DNA of 20,757 nt from a virus. The position numbers were made by a program, and so were the translations under genes. The notes below the pieces were generated by a model, which saw only the letters and a program-made list of their open reading frames with translations, ran no database searches and was not told the origin of the DNA. The stretch is taken from the IMG/VR virus record IMGVR_UViG_3300005098_000037, positions 1 through 20,757 of that record. The stretch is one strand, 5' to 3'. Position 1 is the first letter of the stretch; every line of letters starts with the position of its first letter. Below are positions 6,971 to 13,547 of the stretch, piece after piece.

Positions 6971-8029
6971 CTAGACGTTGGCGCGGACCCAGCCCCGGTA
7001 ATCCGGGATGACCATGCCGAAGATGTGCCGCGCCTTGTAGCGCTTCACGTCACGGTCGAAGGCCGCGTCGGACAGCTCCGACTCCTCGAAGAGCTCCGGT
7101 TCCTGGCGGCCGCCGAGGAAGCCGATCTCCAGGGTCTCGATGAGCGACGGGTCGGCCACGAGGTACCAACGGCCCGAGGTGATCCGGCTCGTCACGCACA
7201 GATCCAGCTCGCCCTGGTGGACGTTGATGGTTGCCACGTCGCTGGGCTTATGCTCCGACAGGATGATGCGCATGGCATCGTACTTCTGGTCCGGATGCAC
7301 GATGAGGTACCGCGGGACCAGGTCGAGCGGGTTGCCGTCGAGGTCGGTCTGCGCGAGCATGAGCTCGATGGCCGCTTCGAGGTTGTCGTGGTTCAGGGGC
7401 TTCGACGCGCCGAGGTCGTTGCCGTGGTTCGTGCTGTCGAAGAGGTTGTTGCCGTCGTAGATGGCGGCATTACCGTCGATCAGCGTGGTGAACAGGTACT
7501 TCTCCACCGTCCGGGCCGCGGCCCCGCCGAAGCGCTGCATCACCTTGCCGAACACGCCCAGGTCGTCGTTCGACATGGACTCGTAGGTCACGGCGAAGAT
7601 GTTGCCGTACTTCTTGACGGTGTAGGTCGCGCGGTCGTCGGTGAACTCGGTCTCCTGGTAGTCGCCGCCCTCCGGCACCTCATCCAGGGTGGTGAAGTCA
7701 CCGGTCTGGATCACGTTGATGGTGCGGAAGTCCGAGACGTTCCGGATCGTGCTCGCTATCTTGCGCCAGTGCAGGGCCTGCGCCGCGGCGTCCCAGCCCT
7801 TGATCATGCGCTTATGCATGGCGTCGAGCATGATGCTGTCCCAGGCACCGGTACCGATTGCCTCGCGTAGGGACCGGAGAGGGAACCGCGCCCCCATCTC
7901 CATGGCCTTGATTACGCGGGCGAACTGCACCGGGTCCACCTCCACCGGACGCCGCTTGCGCGGGCGGTCGTTCGCCAGGGCGGCCTGGAACGAGTCGAAG
8001 GTTTCGAGAGTGGGCTTCCCGATAAGCAT
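6971..8029 (-). CDS. Major capsid protein (HK97 fold, Mu gpT-like)
   Basis: This 352-residue protein is the probable capsid subunit. The pattern SDFRTINVIQTGDFTTLDEVPEG in two parts, followed by YTVKKYGNIFAVTYESMSND and DDLGVFGKVMQRFGGAAART, matches Mu-like major head subunits (gpT) with their long E-loop, spine helix and P domain. Later strands such as PRYLIVHPDQKYDAMRIIL and SGRWYLVADP are also typical. The N-terminal 60 or so residues (RPRKRRPVEVDPVQF) are basic and could be a short delta region or arm. The ATG at 8029 follows AAAGGAG. It lies after the decoration gene and the protease-scaffold gene, in the standard head order. The protease next to it may trim scaffold rather than this protein. 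Confidence 0.88.
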   Translation of the reverse strand: MLIGKPTLETFDSFQAALANDRPRKRRPVEVDPVQFARVIKAMEMGARFPLRSLREAIGTGAWDSIMLDAMHKRMIKGWDAAAQALHWRKIASTIRNVSDFRTINVIQTGDFTTLDEVPEGGDYQETEFTDDRATYTVKKYGNIFAVTYESMSNDDLGVFGKVMQRFGGAAARTVEKYLFTTLIDGNAAIYDGNNLFDSTNHGNDLGASKPLNHDNLEAAIELMLAQTDLDGNPLDLVPRYLIVHPDQKYDAMRIILSEHKPSDVATINVHQGELDLCVTSRITSGRWYLVADPSLIETLEIGFLGGRQEPELFEESELSDAAFDRDVKRYKARHIFGMVIPDYRGWVRANV

Positions 8030-8072
8030 GTCGTCGTGCTCCTTTCCTCTTGTTGCCTCAGCCGCCCAGGTA

Positions 8073-8483
8073 CTAGGCGTGAGTGGTCTGCAGGTTCAGG
8101 GTCGAGTACAGCCAGAACTTGATCGTGCTGGCTCCGCTGGGCGGGTCGGTCTCCATGACGTACCCAACGCACTTGTCGCTGGTGCTGCCAGAGTCCACGG
8201 TCGAAGAGCTCGCCGTGTAGACGGGCGCGTGCGGGGCGAAGTTCACGGTGCCGGCCACCGTCGCCTCGAACAGGCCGTCGATATAGAGCACGCCGGTCTC
8301 GCCGTCGGCCACGTCGGCCGCTACGATCCCGAGGCACCCCACGGTGTTGTTGTCCGCTACCTTGGCGATGGTGCCCGAGTTGTCGTACACCATGTCGCCC
8401 TCTTCGAGCGCGCCGCCCGAGTTGTTGTAGAACGGCACCTGGCGGCCAGGCACCAGTACGCGGAAGTCGCGGTCCAGAGCCAT
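8073..8483 (-). CDS. Capsid decoration / stabilising protein (DUF2190-like)
   Basis: This 136-residue protein opens with RVLVPGRQVPFYNNSGGALE, then EEGDMVYDNSG, TVGCLGIVAADVADGETGVL, YIDGLFEATVAG and NFAPHAPVYT. This order of strands (a Gly turn, a statement of low complexity beta text, 'GxxGVLYIDGxF', 'GxxVYxD') is seen in DUF2190 proteins, which occur beside Mu-like capsid genes and are thought to decorate or cement the shell. The ATG at 8483 has AAGGAGGG. Its stop is 43 bases before the capsid gene start. Family recognition is good, but the structural role is inferred from family and place. Confidence 0.75.
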   Translation of the reverse strand: MALDRDFRVLVPGRQVPFYNNSGGALEEGDMVYDNSGTIAKVADNNTVGCLGIVAADVADGETGVLYIDGLFEATVAGTVNFAPHAPVYTASSSTVDSGSTSDKCVGYVMETDPPSGASTIKFWLYSTLNLQTTHA

Positions 8484-8533
8484 CGTCGTTCCCTCCTTCT
8501 ATCTATGTTGGTATGGACTGTCCTAGCCGGCGG

Positions 8534-9022
8534 CTAGTTCGCCGGCTTGTCGTCGTCGGGCACCACACCCACGAAGCCCTCGATCATGCGCCGCACGGTC
8601 TCCGCAGCCTTCTGCGCCAGGGCCTCGTCGCCGTCCTCGGCGTCGGTCGGGCGCTTGGGCGGGAGGCCGGCGGGCTGGGCCGGGGCGTCTTCCTTCTTGT
8701 CTTCGACCTTCTTGGCCTTGTCTTCGGCTTCCGTCGCGGGGGCGAAGTCCTTGGCGAACGCCTCGGCCCGGGCCGTCCACTCGGCTTCGAGCGCGGCGAG
8801 CTTGTCGCGATCCACCTCGTCGAGTGCGGCGGCCGCTTCGCGCACGGCCGCTTCGACGCTCGGCTTGATCTCGTCGCGGCGTTCGCGCAGGTACTCCTCG
8901 ATGAGGCGCTCGCGGCGCAGCTTGGCCAGTTCTTCCTCGGCGGCGCCGGCGCGCTTTTCGCTCTCCGCCCGCGCCTGCTCCAGCTCCTTGACCTTGGCTT
9001 CGAGTTCCTTGATCTTCTCCAT
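8534..9022 (-). CDS. Candidate nested scaffold protein from an internal start
   Basis: In frame within the protease gene, ATG 9022 (residue 414, MEKIKELEAKVKELEQ) is preceded by GAGGAGGAGGAC, which supplies an AGGAGG site at 9028-9033 five bases from the ATG. The product would be 162 residues, a coiled coil followed by an acidic tail: the scaffold part alone. Lambda makes Nu3 inside gene C in this way. The site is also explained by a run of Glu codons, so the internal start needs proof. Confidence 0.5.
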   Translation of the reverse strand: MEKIKELEAKVKELEQARAESEKRAGAAEEELAKLRRERLIEEYLRERRDEIKPSVEAAVREAAAALDEVDRDKLAALEAEWTARAEAFAKDFAPATEAEDKAKKVEDKKEDAPAQPAGLPPKRPTDAEDGDEALAQKAAETVRRMIEGFVGVVPDDDKPAN

Positions 9023-10261
9023 GTCCTCCTCCTCTTTCTGTCCGTCGGTCACGGGGTCGGCATCTATGGTCTCGCCGCCGGGGCGGGGCGCTTGGGCTTG
9101 ATCGGGCGGGGGCTGTACAGGCGCCTGTTCCAGCACGGAGATGACCCCGCCGCCGGCCGCGGGGTCGTCGACGAGGTCCACGGACTGTACCTTCTCGATG
9201 GACTCGATGGTCTCGCTGCCGTCGTCGTTGCGCTTGCTGTACGCCCACACGTACATCGACAGCCCGACCAGGTGGGGCTTCTCGGCGATGACCTTCTGGA
9301 GCCACGTGTCGGCCTCCAGAACTTCGAGCACGCCGAGCAGGCCGCGCTTGATGTCGCCGTCGGGAGTGCGGGCGTCGCCCATGCCGATGACCTTGATCTC
9401 ACCGGCCAGGTCGCGGAAGCTGCGCTGCCCGCTGTCCTTGTGGTCGTAGAAGACCTTGGCGCCGTTGAACTTCGGGGCCGCGGCCTCCAGGACCTTCTCG
9501 CTGTAGATGTTGTTGTTGAGCGACCGCCCGGCCACGGCGATCACGACCTTGGCGCGCCGGCCGGTCATTGCCGGCTCGTACGGCGTCGGCATGCTGAACT
9601 GCTCGCACGTGGCGGCGTCAAGCGCTTCGCACCGGGCCTCGATACGGACGGGCACCAGCGCCCGCTCGGCCAGGAGGCCATGTATTGCCCGGTAGTTGGC
9701 AGTGACGCTCTCGCCGCCCTGCCGGCGCCGGTACTGGTCGAGGAGCCGCTGGATCTCGGCCTTGGCCTTGGCCAGTACGCTGGCCGGCACTCCCTTCACC
9801 TGGTTGATCCGGGCCAGGGCGTTGCGGAGCGCATTGACGTTGACCGTGCCATCCGGCTCGCGGATGGGGAGCTTGAGGTCGCCCTTGATGACGTCGCGGT
9901 CGGCAGCCTTGGCCTGCTGGCGTGCCCACTGCGCGATGGCCCGGGGGACCGCCCGCAGGGCCTGGTCGATGGTGTACCGGCTCAGGCTGCCGTCCCAGGG
10001 CTTGGTCGTGAAGGACGTGGCCTCGCCAGACGCCGCGTTCTCTCCGCGCATTGCCGCGCCACACTTGGGGCACGTCTGCTCGGTGCAGGGGCTTCCCTTG
10101 ATGTGCTCGGCCGTAGCGCCGCACTCGGGGCAGACGCAGCGCTCGGCGCCGCCGTCCCCCTGTGGATCGCCACCTTGGCCCTTGCCCTGACCGCGTTCCT
10201 CGGCCTTGGGCGCGGGCGGTACTGGCGCATGGTCCATGTAGATGTGAATGTTGCTCGCCAT
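8534..10261 (-). CDS. Prohead protease-scaffold polyprotein with N-terminal zinc ribbon
   Basis: This 575-residue protein has four parts. Residues 42-67 hold CVCPECG and CPKCG pairs, a likely zinc ribbon. Residues 95-180 are a helical domain (REPDGTVNVNALRNALARIN) often attached to phage maturation proteases. Residues 235-378 look like a prohead serine protease: RSLNNNIYSEKVLEAAAPKF, FYDHKDS with His274, LVGLSMYVW with Ser335, and ESIEKVQSVDLVDDPAAGG. Residues 414-505 are a charged coiled coil like a scaffold core, followed by an acidic and Pro-rich tail. The protease matures the prohead by cutting scaffold from its own C-terminus. The start is the ATG at 10261 (GAGAGGGG upstream). The frame is open further to 10432 but that part is GC/Pro/Arg noise in the non-coding island. 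An internal start at 9022 is listed separately. Confidence 0.86.
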   Translation of the reverse strand: MASNIHIYMDHAPVPPAPKAEERGQGKGQGGDPQGDGGAERCVCPECGATAEHIKGSPCTEQTCPKCGAAMRGENAASGEATSFTTKPWDGSLSRYTIDQALRAVPRAIAQWARQQAKAADRDVIKGDLKLPIREPDGTVNVNALRNALARINQVKGVPASVLAKAKAEIQRLLDQYRRRQGGESVTANYRAIHGLLAERALVPVRIEARCEALDAATCEQFSMPTPYEPAMTGRRAKVVIAVAGRSLNNNIYSEKVLEAAAPKFNGAKVFYDHKDSGQRSFRDLAGEIKVIGMGDARTPDGDIKRGLLGVLEVLEADTWLQKVIAEKPHLVGLSMYVWAYSKRNDDGSETIESIEKVQSVDLVDDPAAGGGVISVLEQAPVQPPPDQAQAPRPGGETIDADPVTDGQKEEEDMEKIKELEAKVKELEQARAESEKRAGAAEEELAKLRRERLIEEYLRERRDEIKPSVEAAVREAAAALDEVDRDKLAALEAEWTARAEAFAKDFAPATEAEDKAKKVEDKKEDAPAQPAGLPPKRPTDAEDGDEALAQKAAETVRRMIEGFVGVVPDDDKPAN

Positions 10262-10385
10262 TACGGGGCACCCCTCTCTTCCGTCGGTGTGAAGTGCCGG
10301 TGGGTATCCATAAGGTGGACCCACGGCGGGCTGCTGGCCGGCAAACGCACGGGGGAGTACCGGGGGTGGGCGTTTTGTCCCGTGC

Positions 10386-10408
10386 GCGCGGGGCGGTATC
10401 GCCCGCGC
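10386..10408 (-). other. GC hairpin in protease 5' leader
   Basis: GCGCGGGGCG (10386-10395), GTAT, then CGCCCGCGC (10400-10408) form a stem of nine pairs with one bulge. It lies about 125 bases upstream of the protease ATG. No T-run follows on the minus strand, so it is not a standard terminator. It may shape the leader mRNA. Confidence 0.45.
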
Positions 10409-10463
10409 GGGGGTCCGATGTAAGGCAAGCACGATGGCATGTGGAAAAGTCGAGGTGGTGCTA

Positions 10464-10537
10464 AGTGCGAAGCACTTAAGCAGTTAAAACGTCCGTTCAA
10501 AAGGACGCTTTAGACGCGAAACACTTAAGCAGTTAAA
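10464..10537 (-). repeat. Two direct 22-bp AT-rich repeats, possible operator or promoter pair
   Basis: Copies at 10467-10488 and 10516-10537 are identical in 21 of 22 bases and share CACTTAAGCAGTTAAA. They start 49 bp apart. Each core holds the palindrome TTAAGCAGTTAA, and the first also carries the inverted repeat AAGTGC-GAA-GCACTT (10464-10478). On the minus strand each offers a TTTAAC box with TCTAAA or CTTAGC 17 bases downstream, a promoter-like spacing, though not a strong match. The AT content stands out against the window. The copies could bind a phage regulator or recruit RNA polymerase to the head genes. Which of these applies is unknown. Confidence 0.55.
10486..10511 (-). terminator. 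Terminator-like hairpin with T-run
   Basis: On the minus strand: CTAAAG-CGTCC, loop TTTTGAAC, GGACG then TTTTAA. The 5-bp core can extend by three A-T pairs past one bulged G. It follows the two small genes and the MuF gene, so it may end that transcript. The plus strand can form a weaker version (CGTCC..GGACG-CTTT). The T-run overlaps the downstream repeat copy, which would let a bound factor affect termination. Confidence 0.45.
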
Positions 10538-10571
10538 GAACCAGGGGCGCCGGCATGTGCGTGCCAAGCGC

Positions 10572-10591
10572 CCCCGGTTCGAGCCCCGGGG
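10572..10591 (-). other. GC hairpin just after the small unknown gene
   Basis: CCCCGG-TTCGAGCC-CCGGGG is a perfect 6-bp stem with an 8-base loop, starting 17 bases after the stop of the 98-residue gene. The loop begins TTCGAG, as in a tRNA T-arm, but the loop is one base too long and no acceptor, D or anticodon arms fit around it. It is probably a 3' end structure of the upstream transcript. A worn tRNA-derived attachment site cannot be excluded. Confidence 0.35.
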
Positions 10592-10607
10592 AGTCAGGCC
10601 CAGGGCG

Positions 10608-10904
10608 TTATTTCGTCGCCCGCGTCAGGGTCAGCGGCAGGCGGAACAGCCTATGCAACCGGGCGCAGAGCAGGATAAGCATGGCCAGGGAGCCGCGCGC
10701 GCACTCGGCACCATCAGTCCCGTCGCGCCAGGGGGTATCGGCCGGCTGCGCCAACACGTGGTCGAGGAGGGCCTTTGCCCCACGGGACGACTCGTCCTGC
10801 TCACCCGCGGTCTCGTCCAGCAAGACCTCGCACGTCCCGGGCTCCAGCATATCGTTTCCCTCCCAGGCTACCTCCACGGCGCCTAGGCGCAGCTGTACTA
10901 TCAT
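10608..10904 (-). CDS. Hypothetical protein coupled to the preceding small gene
   Basis: This gene encodes 98 residues and is not recognised. The start is ATG 10904, which overlaps the TGA of the previous gene (ATGA), a sign of coupled translation. The frame is open further up to 11081 but that would overlap most of the neighbouring gene. It opens with a likely beta hairpin (MIVQLRLGAVEVAWEGND), then an acidic stretch (LLDETAGEQDESS), a short helix, and a hydrophobic helix with Cys (GSLAMLILLCARLHRLFRL). The first residues resemble those of its neighbour (ITVGGVTVRWRGVD), so the two may be distantly related. Directly downstream of the MuF-zincin gene, it is an immunity candidate, or it could be a small head protein. 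Confidence 0.65.
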   Translation of the reverse strand: MIVQLRLGAVEVAWEGNDMLEPGTCEVLLDETAGEQDESSRGAKALLDHVLAQPADTPWRDGTDGAECARGSLAMLILLCARLHRLFRLPLTLTRATK

Positions 10905-11251
10905 TCGACCACCCCGTCTTCCAGCGCGTAGCGCGGCATGGGGGCCGGATCGGGCGTTACCGCCTGGTCCCCCGTCATCTTGGCCGCCAGGCCATGCTGA
11001 TGGGCAAAGCGCAAGCATACCGCCCGCACCGCCGCCCAACTGCGCGCCCGGATGGGCGGCGCACCCCCGTGAGCCAACCACCAGCCGTTGGTATCGGTAA
11101 TCAGCTCGCGCACCTCCCGCGCCAGCTCCGTATCCATGTAGGTAGGAGACACGGGCGTCTCTATCGTAATCTCCCCGTCGGTCCAGGGGTTGGCGGAGTC
11201 AACGCCGCGCCACCGTACCGTGACCCCGCCTACTGTAATAGCCGCTGCCAT
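10901..11251 (-). CDS. Hypothetical protein downstream of the MuF-zincin gene
   Basis: This gene encodes 116 residues and is not recognised. ATG 11251 has a strong GGAGGG site six bases upstream. The N-terminal part is strand-like (MAAAITVGGVTVRWRGVD, GEITIETPVS), followed by a helix (DTELAREVRELITDTNGWWL) and another (RSWAAVRAVCLRFAHQHGLA), and a Pro-rich end. It has no signal peptide or membrane segment. It begins 34 bases after the MuF gene and its stop overlaps the next gene's ATG. Position beside a probable toxin-bearing MuF gene suggests immunity or chaperone work, but a structural role is equally open. Confidence 0.72.
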   Translation of the reverse strand: MAAAITVGGVTVRWRGVDSANPWTDGEITIETPVSPTYMDTELAREVRELITDTNGWWLAHGGAPPIRARSWAAVRAVCLRFAHQHGLAAKMTGDQAVTPDPAPMPRYALEDGVVE

Positions 11252-11285
11252 GTCTTTCCCTCCGGAAATAAAAGGGCCGCCGCGT

Positions 11286-13538
11286 CTATAGGGCGCCGGC
11301 CACCGCGTTCAGCAGCAATTCGAAGTGCTCCGGATCATACGTGGCCCAGTCGACCGCGTTCCTCGCCGCGGGCGATATGTACATGTACGCATCGCCCGCC
11401 ACTCCCTTTTGCAGGGGGCGCGCCATGTTCAAGCCGGGCAGATGCTCCGTTGCCATGCTGAACACCTCGCGCGGGACCTCATCGTCCCCATATACCTTAC
11501 CCACGTATGCCTTCCAGAACCGGTCCGGCTTCGCCCGCTCATCGTAGTCGAAGGAGCCGAAGGGGCTGATATCGCGCAGCCGCCGGGTCGCCTCGCCCCG
11601 CGTCCGGCGGTCGAAGAACCGCCTGGCTGCTCGGTTGACCCTCGGATCACTGTACTCCCAGGTATGCCCCAGCTCGTGGAAGGCAACCCTTAACTCCTCG
11701 ACCTCCCCCGCCGTGGTAGAGCCCCCCAGCTCTATTATCTGCGACACGTCCAGCAACACGCTGTGGCACCTCTCCCGGTACCCGAACGCGGCACCGTCCG
11801 GCACTGCCACGACCAGGCCCTGCCGGTTGTACCACTCCGGCGTGCTCGTGTACTGGTCCATGGAGAACGCCCGTGCGGGACGCAGGCGGGCAGTAATCGA
11901 CGGCTTATAGCCGCCGACCACTATTGTAACGGAGGCGTCGCCGTGTCCCTTGATGATTGCACCGCCGCCGTGCTTCACGAACTTGGTCCCTCGTAATGTA
12001 CGCATGCCTTCGTTGAAGGCTTCAAGCGCTTCATCGAACGTCATCCCCAGGAGGGGATCCTGCGCGTTCGCTGCTACTACGTAGTCGCGGATCAGGGCGT
12101 GTAATGCGCTCTTGGTCGCGGGCTCCTTGTAGGTGGCCCTTAGCGTCCGGCGGACCGCCGCGCCCGGTACCTTGTTCGCGCCCGACAGCGCCTGCGCTTC
12201 CTTGACCAGCGCCCGCAGGCGGCGGTGCACCGCCACTTGGAAGTCGAGGACCTTCTTCGTAACTGCGGCGGCGTCTACCTCCGTCACGTTCAGTATACTG
12301 GCCAACTGCTCACGTAAGGACAGACGCCGTCCCGCGCGCACGTCACGCCAATACGTAGCCAGTTGCTTACGACTCATCCCCGCCTTCAAGGCCTCGGCAT
12401 TGATCAGGGCGCGGATCTCGCTGGCCTTGAAGGCCCGTTTGCCGGGCTGGACCACCCGGCGCTTGGGCTTGGCGCGGCGGCCCAGGCCGCGGACCTTGGC
12501 CAGTTGGTCGGGGGATAAGGGCTTCAAGCGGCGGGGGATGGTGGATACCATGTCGCGCAGCTTGAACCGTCCGGCCTTCCAATCGAGCCAGCGCTTGCGC
12601 CCCAGGATGGCCAACTGCACGTCCTTGGGCTGGCGCTTGAACCAGACGCCATAACCCGGCACCCGGGCCAGCTTGCCGTCCAAGTCCTTGAGGCCGGGAA
12701 AGCCTTTCAGGTCCTGCTTGTCGAAGCCCAACTGCTTCCAGCTCTTGGTCGCGGCGCAGAGAAAACATCTGCAGAGCGGGTGTAATGGCGGTTCTGGAGC
12801 CTCAGACAGCAACGGCGGGCGGTCGTAGTGCCACATCATCTGGTCCAGCTCGGCGCAGGCGGCACACGTCCGGCGGTCGAGCGTGGCATACCACGTCAGC
12901 CCGGCCAGGATGTTCTTGTGGCGGCGGTACACGTGCAGCTGCGCGGCCGTGGCCGCGCGGTGTATCTCGGTCCTGGCGATCCGCTGGGCATTGTACATGG
13001 TCTTGCCCTTGACGTACTGCCGGATCCGGCGCGCTGCGGGATCGATGCCCTCGCCCAGAGTAATGGACGTGGCCAGGGCCGAACGCACATCCTCCGCCGC
13101 GCCGGCGACCATGGTCTTCAGCCGGTCGTTGAGCGTCTTGCCCCCCAGCGGGGTCTGGATCATCTGCTCGATCTGCGCCAACGGCAAGCGCTCGAACGAG
13201 ATGAGCACCTCCATCGGCTTGGGCAGGGCGTCGAGGAGGATACCGGTCTGGGCCACGTTCTCGGCCTGGATTATCTCGCGTAACGTGGCCTTGAGCTCGC
13301 CGCCGGCGGCTTGCGCGCTCAGCTCGACCATGCCGGCCAACTGCTTCTCCAAGCGGACCAACCGCTGGCCGGTGAACGTGCGTGGGTCGAAGCCCACCCG
13401 GGCCATCGTTGTACGGACCTCGCGCAGGGCCTTGTCGAACACGCGGCCCATCTGCGCCAAGGCGTGCTCTTCCACCGCCAGGAGGTAGTGGCGGTGTTGA
13501 AGGACCAGGTCGGCCAGGGCTTGATTGACCGAGGCCAT
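11286..13538 (-). CDS. MuF-like head morphogenesis protein fused to a C-terminal zincin domain
   Basis: This protein has 750 residues, much longer than a plain MuF protein (around 250-400). Residues about 150-265 carry the SPP1 gp7/Mu gpF signature: ARTEIHRAATAAQ, TWYATLDRRTCAACAELDQ and PPLHPLCRC, with conserved Cys and His. Residues 295-330 (WFKRQPKDVQLAILGRKRW) are a spacer also common in MuF proteins. The C-terminal 250 residues differ. They contain FHELGHTWEY (HELGH, residues 621-625, a gluzincin-type HExxH motif) and a later PREVFSMATEHLPG (about 689-702) that may supply the third zinc ligand (Glu), as in lethal-factor-like zincins. MuF proteins travel in the capsid, so this may be a packaged toxin delivered with DNA. 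The domain is lower in G+C than the N-terminal half (57-58% in two sampled 60-base lines, against 68%). Start: ATG 13538, GAGGAG 12 bases away. Confidence 0.85.
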   Translation of the reverse strand: MASVNQALADLVLQHRHYLLAVEEHALAQMGRVFDKALREVRTTMARVGFDPRTFTGQRLVRLEKQLAGMVELSAQAAGGELKATLREIIQAENVAQTGILLDALPKPMEVLISFERLPLAQIEQMIQTPLGGKTLNDRLKTMVAGAAEDVRSALATSITLGEGIDPAARRIRQYVKGKTMYNAQRIARTEIHRAATAAQLHVYRRHKNILAGLTWYATLDRRTCAACAELDQMMWHYDRPPLLSEAPEPPLHPLCRCFLCAATKSWKQLGFDKQDLKGFPGLKDLDGKLARVPGYGVWFKRQPKDVQLAILGRKRWLDWKAGRFKLRDMVSTIPRRLKPLSPDQLAKVRGLGRRAKPKRRVVQPGKRAFKASEIRALINAEALKAGMSRKQLATYWRDVRAGRRLSLREQLASILNVTEVDAAAVTKKVLDFQVAVHRRLRALVKEAQALSGANKVPGAAVRRTLRATYKEPATKSALHALIRDYVVAANAQDPLLGMTFDEALEAFNEGMRTLRGTKFVKHGGGAIIKGHGDASVTIVVGGYKPSITARLRPARAFSMDQYTSTPEWYNRQGLVVAVPDGAAFGYRERCHSVLLDVSQIIELGGSTTAGEVEELRVAFHELGHTWEYSDPRVNRAARRFFDRRTRGEATRRLRDISPFGSFDYDERAKPDRFWKAYVGKVYGDDEVPREVFSMATEHLPGLNMARPLQKGVAGDAYMYISPAARNAVDWATYDPEHFELLLNAVAGAL

Positions 13539-13547
13539 GGGCGCGGG

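Larger units (their letters stand above)
10262..10607. other. 346-bp intergenic island between small genes and protease gene
   Basis: This is the only long non-coding gap in the window. Reading on the minus strand it has a GC hairpin (10572-10591), an AT-rich section with two copies of a 22-bp repeat and a terminator-like hairpin between (10464-10537), a second strong GC hairpin (10386-10408), and then about 125 bases of plain GC-rich sequence leading to the protease start. It may end one transcript and start another, separating the MuF cassette from the head-shell genes. One weak open frame (10261-10500) ends on the TAATG of the protease but looks non-coding. Confidence 0.6.

Noticed and set aside
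10262-10432. N-terminal extension of the protease gene to 10432
   Set aside because: The added 57 residues are Pro/Arg-rich and lie in the hairpin region. ATG 10261 has a ribosome site and starts the sensible protein text.
10261-10500. A 79-residue minus-strand frame whose stop overlaps the protease start (TAATG)
   Set aside because: It begins with TTG in the repeat island, has no ribosome site, and its text (Pro, Arg, His-rich) looks non-coding.
10540-10605. tRNA-like text with GGTTCGAGCCCCGG on the plus strand
   Set aside because: The loop is eight bases rather than seven, and no acceptor, D-arm or anticodon arm can be formed around it. Kept only as a hairpin.
10905-11081. Longer start for the 98-residue gene
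   Set aside because: It would run inside the 116-residue gene; the ATGA overlap at 10901-10904 is the better start.
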